Program-made: the position numbers and the translations under genes
From: Aegilops tauschii subsp. strangulata
Taxonomy: Eukaryota; Streptophyta; Magnoliopsida; Poales; Poaceae
Length of the DNA: 64,000 bases
Assembly: GCF_002575655.3 (NCBI RefSeq)
Contig: NC_053037.3
Location: forward strand, 568,518,880-568,582,879
Direction of reading: 5' to 3'
The notes under the pieces: generated by a model
What the model saw: only the letters and a program-made list of their open reading frames with translations
Told to the model about the DNA's origin: nothing
Databases searched by the model: none
Shown: positions 45,421 through 55,984 of the stretch, in pieces
Numbering within the stretch: position 1 is the stretch's first letter
How the letters are laid out: each line of letters starts with the position of its first letter

Positions 45421-45640
45421 TGATATGTAGACTTCTCGCGCGCACACAGTTGTAGTGACGATGACGCTGAACCCAGTGTGCCTCGTTTTTACCGGCCTCA
45501 TGTGATAGTTTTCACCCTGTTTTCTGTTAATTAACAAGGCAACCTTTTCTTTGTTACTACTAGTGAATCCGAAATCATTCAGGGCAGACATAAAATATAT
45601 CACTTCAACCCAATTATCGCAGTAACTATTTTAAAAGAAA

Positions 45641-46080
45641 CTAGCTAGATGCCCATGCGTTGCACGGAACATCAAGATGCATTTCTATGAGTAGTTTATC
45701 TTGTGAGAGAAAAGGATGAACGAGGGAAGGCCGTATTTGCGAACGTGGAGATGGGTGTGGGTATATTTTTGCAAAATTGCCATAGTTTTCTTCCTATCCG
45801 TTAGATATAAATCCGACGGCCTATATTGCAGGATGGCACGCACACCATCATCACCAACTCTATTTTCTACTCCATCCATTCCTAAATATTTGTCTTTTTA
45901 GAGATTTCAACAAGTGACTACATATGGAGCAAAATGAGTGAATCTACACTCTAAAATATGTCTACATACACATCCGTATGTGGTAGTCCATTTGAAATCT
46001 GAAAAAGACAAATATTTAGGAACAGATGGAGTATAAGAGTAGACATGGAGATATATCAGCAGCATGGTCTACAACAAAAA
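45641..46080 (-). mobile_element. Helitron 3'-end fragment, copy 2, with nested MITE
   Basis: The same family as copy 1. The minus-strand end reads CCGTGCAACGCATGGGC, then CTAGCTAG. Homology to copy 1 is interrupted at 45870-46031 by a Stowaway MITE and resumes at 46032 (TATAAGAGTAG). Confidence 0.6.
45870..46031. mobile_element. Stowaway MITE
   Basis: TA on both sides (45868-45869 and 46032-46033). Terminal repeats CTCCATCCATTCCTAAATAT and ATATTTAGGAACAGATGGAG. Non-coding, 162 bp. Same family as 53194-53353. Confidence 0.85.
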
Positions 46081-46081
46081 T

Positions 46082-46140
46082 GTGCTGGACTGGTTAGCGC
46101 CGGATGCTCGCAACGCGATGACATGAGTTCGAATTCTGTC
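46082..46140 (+). other. tRNA-like fragment, possibly SINE-derived
   Basis: CTGGTTAGCGCCGGATGC followed about 20 bp later by GAGTTCGAATTCT resembles the D-arm/A-box and T-arm/B-box of a tRNA. The acceptor stem and a CCA-adjacent end cannot be made to pair, so this is not a tRNA gene. Confidence 0.3.
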
Positions 46141-46463
46141 TTTAACTTTAGATTTTTATATTATATATTACTTATTTAATATATACTTCTTTCGCTACTG
46201 ACAGTGGAACCCACAGAGTACTTAGAATACAAGATTAAGGATGGACTTGTTTCTTTTTAACTTTCTGTACGAAGCTGTAGCCTCCCTGCAAGTCACGTGT
46301 ACACTGTACATGCAATTAACTTTTTATATAGGGACAATCATACATGCAATTAACTCAAATGGATTGGATGTCACTCTATTATTTCCAGCATAAGAGCATC
46401 TCCAACGGCAGCCGGCAAATTTCCTCCCGTTTCCTTCCGCGGACGACGACATCAAACGCCGGC
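46141..46463. other. AT-rich spacer
   Basis: No gene seen. The segment GAGCATCTCCAACGGCAGCCGG (46395-46416) is a short motif often seen in grass repeats, but I could not delimit an element. Confidence 0.35.
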
Positions 46464-49400
46464 GGTATACATTTTCACAACTCTAACCAATGAGATGAAA
46501 TTCGTGCAAACACGGACTGATTTCATATCAGCATGAAGGAAAATTCAAACCAATATTTTTGGAAGGTTTAAAATATTTGTTTTGGGCCTTTGAATTAATC
46601 CAATAAATATTTGAATTGGATATATATTTATTATATAATAAATATATGTTCAATAATTCTGGAAATTGTTGTGTAGCTTTGGATAAGTCCATTTAGTTCA
46701 CACAATTATTTTCATGAATTTTGAAAATGGTTTGGTCTTTGAACTAAATCAAAGCATAATAGCAAAAATAGAAAAACATAAACAGAAATAAAAGAGAGAG
46801 AGAGAGCAAACTCACCTGGCGCTTACCTGGCCTGGCCCAGCACGGCCCAAACCAGCTGGCCGACGCTAGTCGTTGTCTCCACCGCGCCAGAAGGACGCCG
46901 AGCGCGTGCTCGCCGTGCGCACACACGCGCCCGTGCCACCTCCTGCCTGCTAGCTTGGATGGCACCGCGGACAGACCCGCCAGAGCCGTCTGGATCGCTC
47001 TGACCGCCCCGCCATTCTCCCCCTCGCCTCCCTCTCGCCCTCTCCACCATGGCCGAGACAGCCGCGAGCTCGCTGTCGCCGTAGCCATGGCCACAGGCCC
47101 TCCCTCGCCTAGCCGACGTGTCCATGGCCTCCGCCTCGACGTCCTCATCCTCCCCGTCGACCCACTCGACGCCAGACGCCTCAAAACAATGTCCCCGACC
47201 TCTTCTTCATCGTCGGCCTCCGCGGATCCCCATCGTCGACTCGTCGCCGTCCGGCCTTCCCCGAGCTCGAAGAGGCCACCGCTGCAACCGCCATGAGCCC
47301 CTCACCCCAACCCCTCTCTCCCCGCCGTCGATTTCCTCCTCTAGCCCCACTAACCACCGCGGTCAAAGCTCGCCGCCGCCGTGCCTCGTCGCCGACGTGG
47401 CTAGAGCCACAGTGGCTCGAAGCCAAGCTCACCGCTGTGCTCAACGCAGCACCAGGAGTCCGTAGACACCACCAGCTCCTCCTCCCGTGCATCGTAGCGC
47501 CGAACCCAGCCCCGTCCGAACTCCAGCCGCCGCCACGAGCTCGACTCGGGCGAGCTCGCTCCACCCCAGCTCCTCCATCTTGCCCTACCAGATGCGCGCG
47601 AGCCCCAGCTACGCGTAGGACCAAACCGCGGCCGATTTGGTCGACCGTGGGCAAATCCCGAGCCCCTCCGCCGTATCGGGCTTCACCGGCGACGAGCCGT
47701 GGACCAAGTCCATCGGGTTTGACCCCACTGACCAGGGGGTTTGACCTCCCCTGTGTCACTGACGCGTGGGCCACCCCCCTGACGCTTTTAGTTAGCATTA
47801 GTTTAACACTAATTAATTTAGGTTAGTTAGTTAGTCACTGACGTGTGGACCCCACACGTCAGGTTTGACCTGGACGACCCCGCTGACCAGCTGACGTCAC
47901 CCTGACGCAATGCTGACGCATTAATTTAATTGCTGGAATTATTTTTATACAGGAAATTCCAGAAAACACCCAAAACTTCTAAAATTCATAGAAATTCAAC
48001 CATAACTCCAAATAAAACAAATAATATATGAAAAATTATCAGAAAAATCCAATGTATCCATCTGTACTGGTTTCATGCATGTTAGAGCAACCTAACCATG
48101 CTGTTTAGATGAAACAAGAGAATGCACTTATATGACTCTATAAAATGGGTTTGCATTTGAATCTTTGGTTCAAATGGACTCATCTCAATCTGTTCAAGCT
48201 TCCAATAGCCCAAAACACATTCATATTGCCATGCCATGATCATGCATCATATTGTGCATTGCATTGATTGTATTTCTTCTCTGTTGCCGGTATTTGTCCC
48301 CTCTCGGTAGACGATGTTCCGGCGTTGTGATCGTTGACACTAATGAAGACTCAATGCTATCTTCAGAAGTGCCAGGCAAGCAAAACCCCCTTGTTCATTC
48401 CGATACAAACCCACTCTCTCGCTTCTGCTCTCTTTTACTGCATTAGGACAACAACGATTCAACTGTTAGATGTTGCGTTAGTTGAACCCCTTTCCTCTGC
48501 ATGACCTGACATTGCCATAGTAAATAGATGAAACCCACTAGCATGAGTAGGAGTTGTCTGAGCCCTGATGTGCCTACTCATTCATGCTTGTTTGTCATGC
48601 CTGCTATTGCTTAGAGTTGTGTCAGGTCTGATTCATCGGGGATGAATTGGAATGTGGTGAACATGTCTTACTGTTGAGAGCTAAGTGTGTGAACACGATT
48701 TGGTAAAGGTAGCGGTGAGAGGCCATGTAGGAGTACATGGTGGGTTGTCTCATTGAAGCCGTCCTCAGGAATTGAGTTCTGTGTTTGTGATCCATGAACA
48801 GTTACTACCACACATTGGGCTCCGGGCGCTCCAAGCTCTCTCGACTTATTAATCAACCTGATCTCTGTCCAGGAGTTGCAACTAGTTTCTGGTGTTTGTA
48901 GGTTGTGTTAGTAGTCTACCAAGTGGCACCCGGTACAGGTTGGCTTGGGACAAACTAGGCACACGTGGCCTGGTGTACCAAGTGGCGCCCGGATGGTGGG
49001 CTCGGGAACCCTGCACACATCGTTTGGGGCCGTGAGCGACACCCTGGCCGGATCTCCTTGCGGATGGAACCCGAATAGGCGATAAACCTGGACGAGAGAC
49101 TTGTGTGGTTAGTCAGGTCGTGTCCGACTCCCTCGCCAGGCTTCCGCTTGAAGGTTGCCGAGGTACACGACGTGTACATGGTGGTAAGTGGCGAGAGCGT
49201 GTGTGACGAAGTACACCCCTGCAGGCTTAACATCATCTATTCGAATAGCCGTGTCCACGGCAAAGGTCTTCTGGGTTGCCTGTACAGTTCATAGACAAGT
49301 GAAAGTGGATACTCTAAAATGCGCAAGATAAGCGTCAGTGCTATGGATGGCGTTCTCGTAGGGAGACGGGAGCGGATCCATAGTGGTGTATTGATATGGT

Positions 49401-50477
49401 GAATATGTGGACTCGTGTGCGCCACCTCAAAAGAGTTACTTGCGGTCGTAGTTCAGGATAGCCACCGAGTCAAAGGTGGCTTGCTGCAGTTAAACTCCAC
49501 CACCCCCTTTGTTGATACCGATGCATATGTAGATAGTCCTGATGTAAGTCTTGCTGGGTACATTTGTACTCATGTTTGCTTATTCTATGTTTTGCAGAGA
49601 GACGTCAGTCTCGCTAGTAGTTCCGTGTGGACTTCGACGTTTAGCTTGATACCTCAGCTACGATCTTGTGCCCTCGGCAGGATCTTGTAGATAGTCAGGC
49701 TTCTCAGCCTTTTGCATTTGTAGATGTCTGTACTCAGACATGTTAAGCTTCCGCATGTGCTTTGACTTGTATGCTCTGAATTTTGGGTCATGAGACCCAT
49801 GTTTGTAATATCTGGCTCTTCGGAGCCTAATGAATAAATACTCTGAGTCGTAGAGTCTTGTTGTGATGCCATGTTGTATTTGCACATATCGAGCATATTG
49901 TGTGTATGATTGAAATGCTTGGTATGTGTGGGATCCGACAACCTAGTTGTTTATCCTTGGTAGCCTCTCTTATGGGGAAATGTAGTCTTGTGCTTCCATG
50001 AGCCATAGTAGTCCGCTACAGCCCGGTTCACCGGAGTCCTGCTAGCCCAGCACTACTGCTCCGGAACACTTGACTGGCCGGCATGTGATTCACTTCGTTC
50101 CTGTGTCTGTCCCTTCGGGGAAATGTCACGCGGTGACATCCGGAGTCCTGCCTAGCCTGCTACAGCCCGGGTTCCCGGAGTCCTGTTAGCCCAGTGGTAC
50201 AGCCCGGATTCGCACGCTGCTGACCGACATGCTCGATGTTGATTCATGTATGCCTGTCCCCGTAGGTTAGTGCCACTTTGGGTTCACGACTAGCCATGTC
50301 GGCCCGGGTTCTCTGTCATATGGATGCTAGCGACACTATCATATACATGAGCCAAAAGTCGCAAACGGTCCCGGGCCATGGTAAGGCGACACCCGTGGGA
50401 ATACCGTGCGTGAGGCCGCAAAGTGATATGAGGTGTTACAGGCTAGATCGGTCTGACTTAGAATCGGGGTCCTAACA
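46464..50477 (+). repeat. Probable solo LTR of a Gypsy-type element
   Basis: CCGGC precedes (46459-46463) and follows (50478-50482) the stretch, a possible 5-bp target duplication. The right end GGGGTCCTAACA is LTR-like. The order of regions, AT-rich, GC-rich block (46820-47800), AT-rich, then GC-rich tail, mirrors the LTRs at 21819 and 57616. No primer-binding site, interior or second LTR is present. The left end reads GG rather than TG, so that boundary is less certain. Open frames in the GC-rich block overlap on both strands and have no recognisable domain. Confidence 0.55.
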
Positions 50478-50501
50478 CCGGCTATCTTGGTATAATTAAT
50501 A

Positions 50502-50619
50502 CTCCCTCCGTCCAGATATACTTGTCCTATAAATGGATGTATCTAGACTTATTTTATTTATAGATACATACAATTTATCCATTCTTAGAACAAAAATTTC
50601 CCGCCAGCTGGAGAGGGAG
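50502..50619. mobile_element. Stowaway MITE, short
   Basis: TA flanks (50500-50501, 50620-50621). Left end CTCCCTCCGTCCAGATATAC, right end GGAGAGGGAG, imperfect. 118 bp, non-coding. Confidence 0.75.
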
Positions 50620-50621
50620 TA

Positions 50622-51650
50622 CATAATCTAAATGGCCGCCCGCGGATCCCTTTGTCTTCCTCATGTCCGACAGACACTTTGCGGGGTCGACAAAGGTCCT
50701 CGGAAGAGACGAAGAAGCAAAGAAACCACCTGAATGCGCAGTCGTCGCCTCGGCGGTGGCCTTCATGGGACCCAAGTGGCGGCGGCCTCCCGTGTTCTAC
50801 TTCTCCTCGATGATGGCGGCGGACACGGAGAAGTTGGCCACCGACTCGTCGCTGTCCACGCACCCGGCTTCTGTCTCTGCCTGCATGGCGCTGCCGCAGG
50901 CACGGGAGGCGCGCCCACAGACACGAGAGGCGCGATACGACGCGGCAACGACGACGCCCGTACCGGTGTGCTCGCCGCCGTTCCGGTGTGGAGCAACTTG
51001 CCACTCCTCATCAAGCTGAGCTGGAGCGGCGAGTTGCTGAACCACGCGCCTGCTTGGGGCGACAACTGGCTCCGTCGGGCCAAGCGAGGTTGGTGAAGCA
51101 CCGAGCGGCCTCGCCCGTATCCGGAGGGCTCGGCAGGCCACCTAGCCGGGTAATATGCCAGAGAACGGCTCCTCGGAAGCCATCGGAAGAGTGGAGGAAA
51201 TGGTGAAGGAGGATATGGGGGAGCGGCGGAGGGGTGCGATTCTTGCCCGCTGCCTGTCTGGCCTCGTGTAAATAGAGGGCGGACGGTAGGAGCTTGGCCG
51301 GCGTCTGGCCTCGTTTAAACTGAGGGCGGACGGCAGGAGCTCGGCCGGTGTTGCGTTTAATTCCGGCCCACTCATGAACGGACGTGTGGCCGGAGTATGT
51401 TTCTCAGTTTGCATGCGGGTTTAATGGAGGTGAGGAGGCGTGTTCAGCCGGGCGTGCAGCGGGCGGCGCAGTACTATTTGGTTTGACAACGGGCGACGCA
51501 GTTCCCGATATGGCTTTAATGCAGACGAGGGAGGGAGTAGCGGTTCCTGAAATGTTGAACAGCCAATGCATGGCCCTTCAATTAATGCATGAGGGAAGTA
51601 ATGGGAGGAGGACCAGGAAAAGAGGTTGCATGATGTGAATGCAACACAGT
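50622..51650. other. GC-rich gene-like fragments, not resolved
   Basis: On the minus strand a start near 51179 (CCGATGGCTTCCGAGGAG) with a TATTTA-like box near 51270 looks like a gene 5' end but meets TAG after 13 codons. The same minus frame is then open again to 50575 with one TAG at 50797. A plus-strand frame at 50663-51019 is also open. Overlap of frames in GC-rich DNA makes it hard to choose. It may be a captured or decayed gene fragment. No domain recognised. Confidence 0.25.
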
Positions 51651-51658
51651 TTTCCCTC

Positions 51659-51666
51659 ATATAAAG
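51659..51666 (+). promoter_or_regulatory. TATA box of the 180-aa gene
   Basis: CATATAAAGGC lies about 100 bp before the ATG at 51760 and is followed by a C/A-rich leader. Transcription would start near 51690. Confidence 0.6.
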
Positions 51667-51759
51667 GCACCCTCCATTCCAATGCAAGTACCACATCGTA
51701 CGCACCTAAGCATTTGCCTAAGCACCTACAATAAGCGCAAAAGAGCTCACTCCAGACCC

Positions 51760-52302
51760 ATGGCGGCGATGCGCGCGAGCGGCCAGCGGCTGTGCCAGAT
51801 GGTTCATGATGCCGGCCTGCGGCATGGCACCGAGGATCGTCTCCAGACGGTGTTGGAGACCGGCTGGTGGATGGCCGCCGTCGATGCCAACTACGACTCT
51901 CAGTTGGACCAGATGATCGCTGCCACCACCAACAAGTTCACCATCCACAAGAAGCTCACGGATGACATCGCCGTACTCCTCCAGCCCGCGTGCCCAGGCT
52001 CCTCATTGCCTGCCACCCTAATCGGCCTCCATGTCCGGAACCTCTTTCAAGCACTGGTGGCCCTGCGACTGCCCGCCGACGCCACAAAGAATGTCCACCT
52101 GGAGGTCGCGCTCGCCGCGAGGCGCCTCGCCCTGCAAGAATTCGTTGACCTACACATCCACGTGTACGAGCAAATCATGTACATAGGTATCTACAAGGCC
52201 AGTGAGGACGCTACGACGTTGGCCTTCCTCAACCAGCTGGAAGCCTTGGATGCCTTTGCTGAGAAGCACCTCGACCTCACCACAAAAGCCGCCACTCCTT
52301 AG
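51760..52302 (+). CDS. Intact single-exon gene, 180-aa helical protein of unknown function
   Basis: ATG at 51760 in a strong context (CCCATGGCG). An upstream in-frame ATG at 51682 lies at the expected transcription start and is less likely. The product looks mostly helical (GLRHGTEDRLQTVLETGWWM, then LAARRLALQEFVDLHIHVYE). It has no signal peptide, no membrane span and no motif I know. GC-rich codon use and a clean TATA box argue for a real gene, unlike the decayed surroundings. A Helitron-type 3' end (52551-52577) lies 250 bp downstream, so it could be a captured gene. I do not recognise the family. Confidence 0.6.
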   Translation: MAAMRASGQRLCQMVHDAGLRHGTEDRLQTVLETGWWMAAVDANYDSQLDQMIAATTNKFTIHKKLTDDIAVLLQPACPGSSLPATLIGLHVRNLFQALVALRLPADATKNVHLEVALAARRLALQEFVDLHIHVYEQIMYIGIYKASEDATTLAFLNQLEALDAFAEKHLDLTTKAATP

Positions 52303-52550
52303 CCGCCGGTCGGTGGCCCGTCGAACTAAGTTGAGGAGGAGGAGGTCGTACATTGATGGATGCATCTTTCTTCGTGCCTTCTATAACCACCACTGCGATC
52401 GCATCATCATCGTGGCCTTACTTATTGTGGTGTTGCATTCTCGTTCCAGTCAATACCGACATGTGCGATCCCTTTGCTTAATTATGTGCATCACTATAAC
52501 TAGTACTCCATCCGTTAATTTATAAGTTGTGCTAACCTTTAAAATCAACT

Positions 52551-52577
52551 TCGTGCAACGCGCGGGCATCTTGCTAG
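52551..52577 (+). mobile_element. Helitron-type 3' terminus downstream of the 180-aa gene
   Basis: CGTGCAACGCGCGGGCATCTTG followed by CTAG. It differs from the consensus by GCGCG for GCACG and one missing base, and is followed by A rather than T. The 5' end was not found. It could be the terminus of a Helitron carrying the gene at 51760. Confidence 0.45.
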
Positions 52578-52761
52578 AAACACTAGAACATGTCGGACCG
52601 CGTGTGACCAAACCGATGATGTGCCAACCTAGCTACTACGTACCCTGCTTATCTGGCGGAAATAGCCCCGCCCTAGCGTTTCCAATTGTTATTTCTATCT
52701 ATCGATCGTGCCAAGGAGCAGAACCAAAATGTTACAATTTATACATGTTTGTCTACTCCTA

Positions 52762-53461
52762 CTCCTATAAAAGACTCAGTTGGTGATGGTGGTGTGTCTG
52801 CCATCCATCGTTTCTGACCATTAGATCTGAATCTAGCGGCTGTGAGGTAAGTTGTGGCATTTTTGCAACAATAGCCCACTTCTCTGATCCAATTTGCAGA
52901 AAACCCCTTATTATCTTGAAAGCAACCACATCCCTCCCTCACCTCATCAAAACTGCCTGAGAAATATATACTCCTATAAAAGACTCAGTTGGTGATGGTG
53001 GTGTGTCTGCCATCCGTCGTTTCTGACCATTAGATCTGCCTCTAATGGTTGTGAGGTAAGTTGTGGCATTTTTGCAACAATAGCCCACTTCTCTGCTCCA
53101 ATTTGCAGAAAACCCCTTATTAACTTTAAAGCAACCACATCCCTCCCTCACCTCATCAAAACAACCTGAGAAATATATTTTGAGTGAGAAGTACTCCCTC
53201 CATTCCTAAATATTTGTCTTTCTAGAGATTTCAATAAGTGACTACATACGGAGCAAAATGAGTGAATCTACACTTCAAAATATGTCTATATAATCCGTAT
53301 GTGATAGTCCATTTGAAATCTCTAAAAAGTCAAATATTTAGGAACGGAGGGAGTAATATATTAGGAGTATATCAAAACAAGAGTGATTTCTTTCAAGTTT
53401 GTGAACAAGTACTACTATTCTACTACTTTGGATCCGTCGCAACGCACGGGCACATTGCTAG
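52762..53461 (+). mobile_element. Helitron fragment with perfect-consensus 3' terminus
   Basis: The terminus 53434-53461 reads CCGTCGCAACGCACGGGC, then ACATTG and CTAG, followed by T. This matches the published grass Helitron 3' consensus at every position I can check. The left part is a 209-bp tandem duplication (units start at 52762 and 52971). A Stowaway MITE is inserted at 53194. The 5' text is shared in inverse orientation with the fragments at 44749 and 45641. No Rep/helicase is present, so it is non-autonomous. Confidence 0.65.
53194..53353. mobile_element. Stowaway MITE
   Basis: TA flanks (53192-53193 and 53354-53355). Ends CTCCCTCCATTCCTAAATAT and ATATTTAGGAACGGAGGGAG. 160 bp. Same family as 45870-46031, which it matches along most of its length. 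Confidence 0.9.
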
Positions 53462-54048
53462 TAAAAGGAAAAGGCCTGCCACGTTCGCGTCGCACTCCCC
53501 CCCCCACACGCCCGGAAATCGGGAGTACTCCACGGCCCGTCCGGCATGACACATAGCTTAGGGAAGGCGTGTTGCCTAGCATTTTCACTTTCATGTGGGA
53601 CTGCCGTTGAGCAAACCGACTATTGGCAAACTGCAACCCGCCCGCTGCCGGGTTGGAAAACAGAAACGAGGGGAAGATCTAGCTGTAGCACGAAAGCCAA
53701 GAAATTTGGTGTCAGATGGGGCTCGTTGATAGAGTAGGAGCATTCCGTACTACTCTGCTCCTACTAGTACCAAGTTTGTACTATACAACTAGTACTACCA
53801 CTATACAACTAGTAGGTACGTGCACGGCAGAGCATCGTAGGAACAAAAAACGGGAAGATCTTGTTTTGGGTGATTTATCTTTTTTTCTGTCAACGTAGTA
53901 TGAATAATATGATGTGGGGGGCACCCATGAAGCTTATGTGGCTTGGTTGCATGGCTACGAAAGGTTAGAGAAAAATAAATAGATAATGTGTTTAGAGTGC
54001 ACTCCACTAAACAGATATACTTTGGATCCATTGCAACGGGCCGGCACA
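53462..54048. other. Spacer with a degenerate Helitron-like end
   Basis: No gene. At 54021-54048 TTTGGATCCATTGCAACGGG and CCGGCACAT resemble the end at 53430-53455 but lack CTAG. The rest holds short CTACTAGTA-like repeats. Confidence 0.35.
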
Positions 54049-55255
54049 TCTATATCTATACCCCCTATATAGTGTGTGAATAACTTTGAAAGTTAGTCGT
54101 TGGATGAAGCCAATCCAACGGTACAAAGATGGCAAATCCGAGCACTATTGGCCGTTGGATATCATCTACATTCCACCAGATTCTGCCACATGTAGAATCT
54201 AGAAGACTCCATGGTTGAACTTCATTCATGACTAACTTTGCCACAACTAAGCTTAGGCAAAGTGTGTCTGAAACAAAAAATGTGGCGAACAAAATGGCCA
54301 CCACAAGTGTGGCAAGATTTGGCAAGAAGTTGAGTCTATGACATGTGGACCATGTAGCTAGAAAAGTGTGGCAAGCCACAAGTGTAGCAATGAACCAAAC
54401 ACATGCCTGGTGTGTTTGGTAGGGTGTATGAAGGGTGCATGATCCCAAGAGTTCCCTTCTCGATCCTTTTTGGGTCTTTGGTAGAGTGTATGGAGGGTGC
54501 ATGAGTCCACACTAGATTAGCACAAATACACTAGAAGCATGCATGAAGAGAGCATACATGAAGAGGGGTGTTGAGTTAAGCATGCATGAAGAGGGAACAA
54601 CTACGCTGAGACGAGAATGCAACCAAACACACTTGTGGCATGCCTAAGCTTAGGCGTGGCAACCTTAGGCTGCAAACCAAACCATAATTTTGAAAGTTGG
54701 TCGTTGGATGAAGCCAATCCGACGTTACAAAGATGGCAAATCCGAGCACTACTGGCTGTTGGATATCATCTACATTCCACCAGATTCTGCCACATGTAGA
54801 ATCTAGAAGACTTCATGGTTGAACTTCATTTATGACTAACTTTGCCACAACTAAGCTTAGGCAAAGTGTGTCTGCCACAAAAAATGTGGCTAACAAAATG
54901 GCCACCACAAGTGTGGCAAGATTTGGCAAGAAGTTGAGTCTATGACATGTGGAGCATGTAGCTAGAAAAGTGTGGCAAGCCACAAGTGTAGCAATGAACC
55001 AAACACATGCCGGCACGCCTAAGCTTAGGCGTGGCAACCTTAGGCTGCAAACCAAACCATAACTTTAAAAGTTGGTCGTTGGATGAAGCCAATCTGACGG
55101 TACAAAGATGGCAAATCCGAGCACTACTGGCCGTTGGATATCATCTACATTCAACCAGATTTTGCCATATGTAGAATCTAGAAGACTCCACATGTAGAAG
55201 CATAATGCACAAACCACAAGAATCTCATGCGTGCAATGCACGTGTACCTTACTAG
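54049..55255 (+). mobile_element. Non-autonomous Helitron with internal triplication
   Basis: The left end is preceded by A and starts TCTATATCTATACC; the right end is GCGTGCAATGCACGTGTACC, then TTA and CTAG, followed by T. Insertion between A and T and the CTAG end are Helitron hallmarks. A segment beginning TTGGTCGTTGGATGAAGCCAAT (or close) occurs three times, near 54092, 54697 and 55073. A segment containing GTGTGGCAAGCCACAAGTGT occurs twice. No Rep/helicase or gene is visible. Confidence 0.6.
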
Positions 55256-55984
55256 TAGTTGGTAGTAGTAAGAAACAAATTCCGGGTTTGGCACGAGCTC
55301 GTATTGCGGGAGCACCACAAGGCCTGCCGCATGAGTTACATTTCCCTCTCGGGGCCCACGGGACCGAACTTCAGTGGCTTAGTGCCCGGCCTATGAGTCA
55401 ATGACATGCAGACCTTAAATGCGGCTGGCCCACATGTCATTCTCATGGTGGTGGTGTGGTTCATGACTCACTCGTTCGAGATGAACCGGCCGGTGGTGGC
55501 GTGGTCGTGGCGAGGGTGCCACAGCTGGGCGTCGGGGCGTTACGAGGCGTAGATGGCCACATCGGTGGGTACTACCTGTAGTACAGAAGTACTCCAGCTG
55601 AGGATTGATGCCCGGGACGAAATGTGTCACAGCCGCTGGATGATAATTCGATGGTGCGGGACATGTGGTGTCATGGGTTCGTGCGGCGTCGTGGGAATCG
55701 CATGTGGCTGTGGTAGAAACTTGATGCTCGCCGTATTTAAGGTGGCCCACATGTCATGCACACCAAGGCAGAGGGGCGGTGCGGCCGAGAGGGGTGAGGC
55801 GCACGTCGGGGGACGTGGTGCCGTGGGTTGGAGCGGCGTCGTGGGAATCGCGTGTGGCAGTGGATGAAACATGATGGTCGCCGTAGCTGAACTTCCATGG
55901 ACAAGCTGTCATGTCTACGGACACATGCATTGCATACCAATCACTAGAAGGAGTAGTAGAGAAAGCTTGGCGGATAAATAGTTC
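55256..55984. other. GC-rich repeat-like spacer
   Basis: Two diverged copies of a block containing GGCGTCGTGGGAATCGC and GTGGCCCACATGTCAT (55430-55760 and 55740-55880). It may belong to the missing stretch between gag and protease of the outer Gypsy, but I could not read any gag or protease in it. No gene called. Confidence 0.35.

Noticed and set aside
38150..45457. CACTACAAC at 38150 and GTTGTAGTG ending at 45457 as ends of a second CACTA element
   Set aside because: Only 9 bp match, the flanking 3 bp differ (GGT and ACG), and the right copy lies between Helitron pieces.
46082..46140. tRNA gene
   Set aside because: A-box and B-box resemblance only; no acceptor stem pairing. Kept as a tRNA-like fragment with low confidence.
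46744..47826. Several overlapping frames of 100-205 codons on both strands
   Set aside because: They lie in the GC-rich block of a probable solo LTR, overlap on both strands and show no domain; such blocks in the other LTRs behave the same way.
50663..51019. 118-codon plus-strand frame
   Set aside because: Competes with minus-strand frames in the same GC-rich block; no domain or promoter could decide between them.
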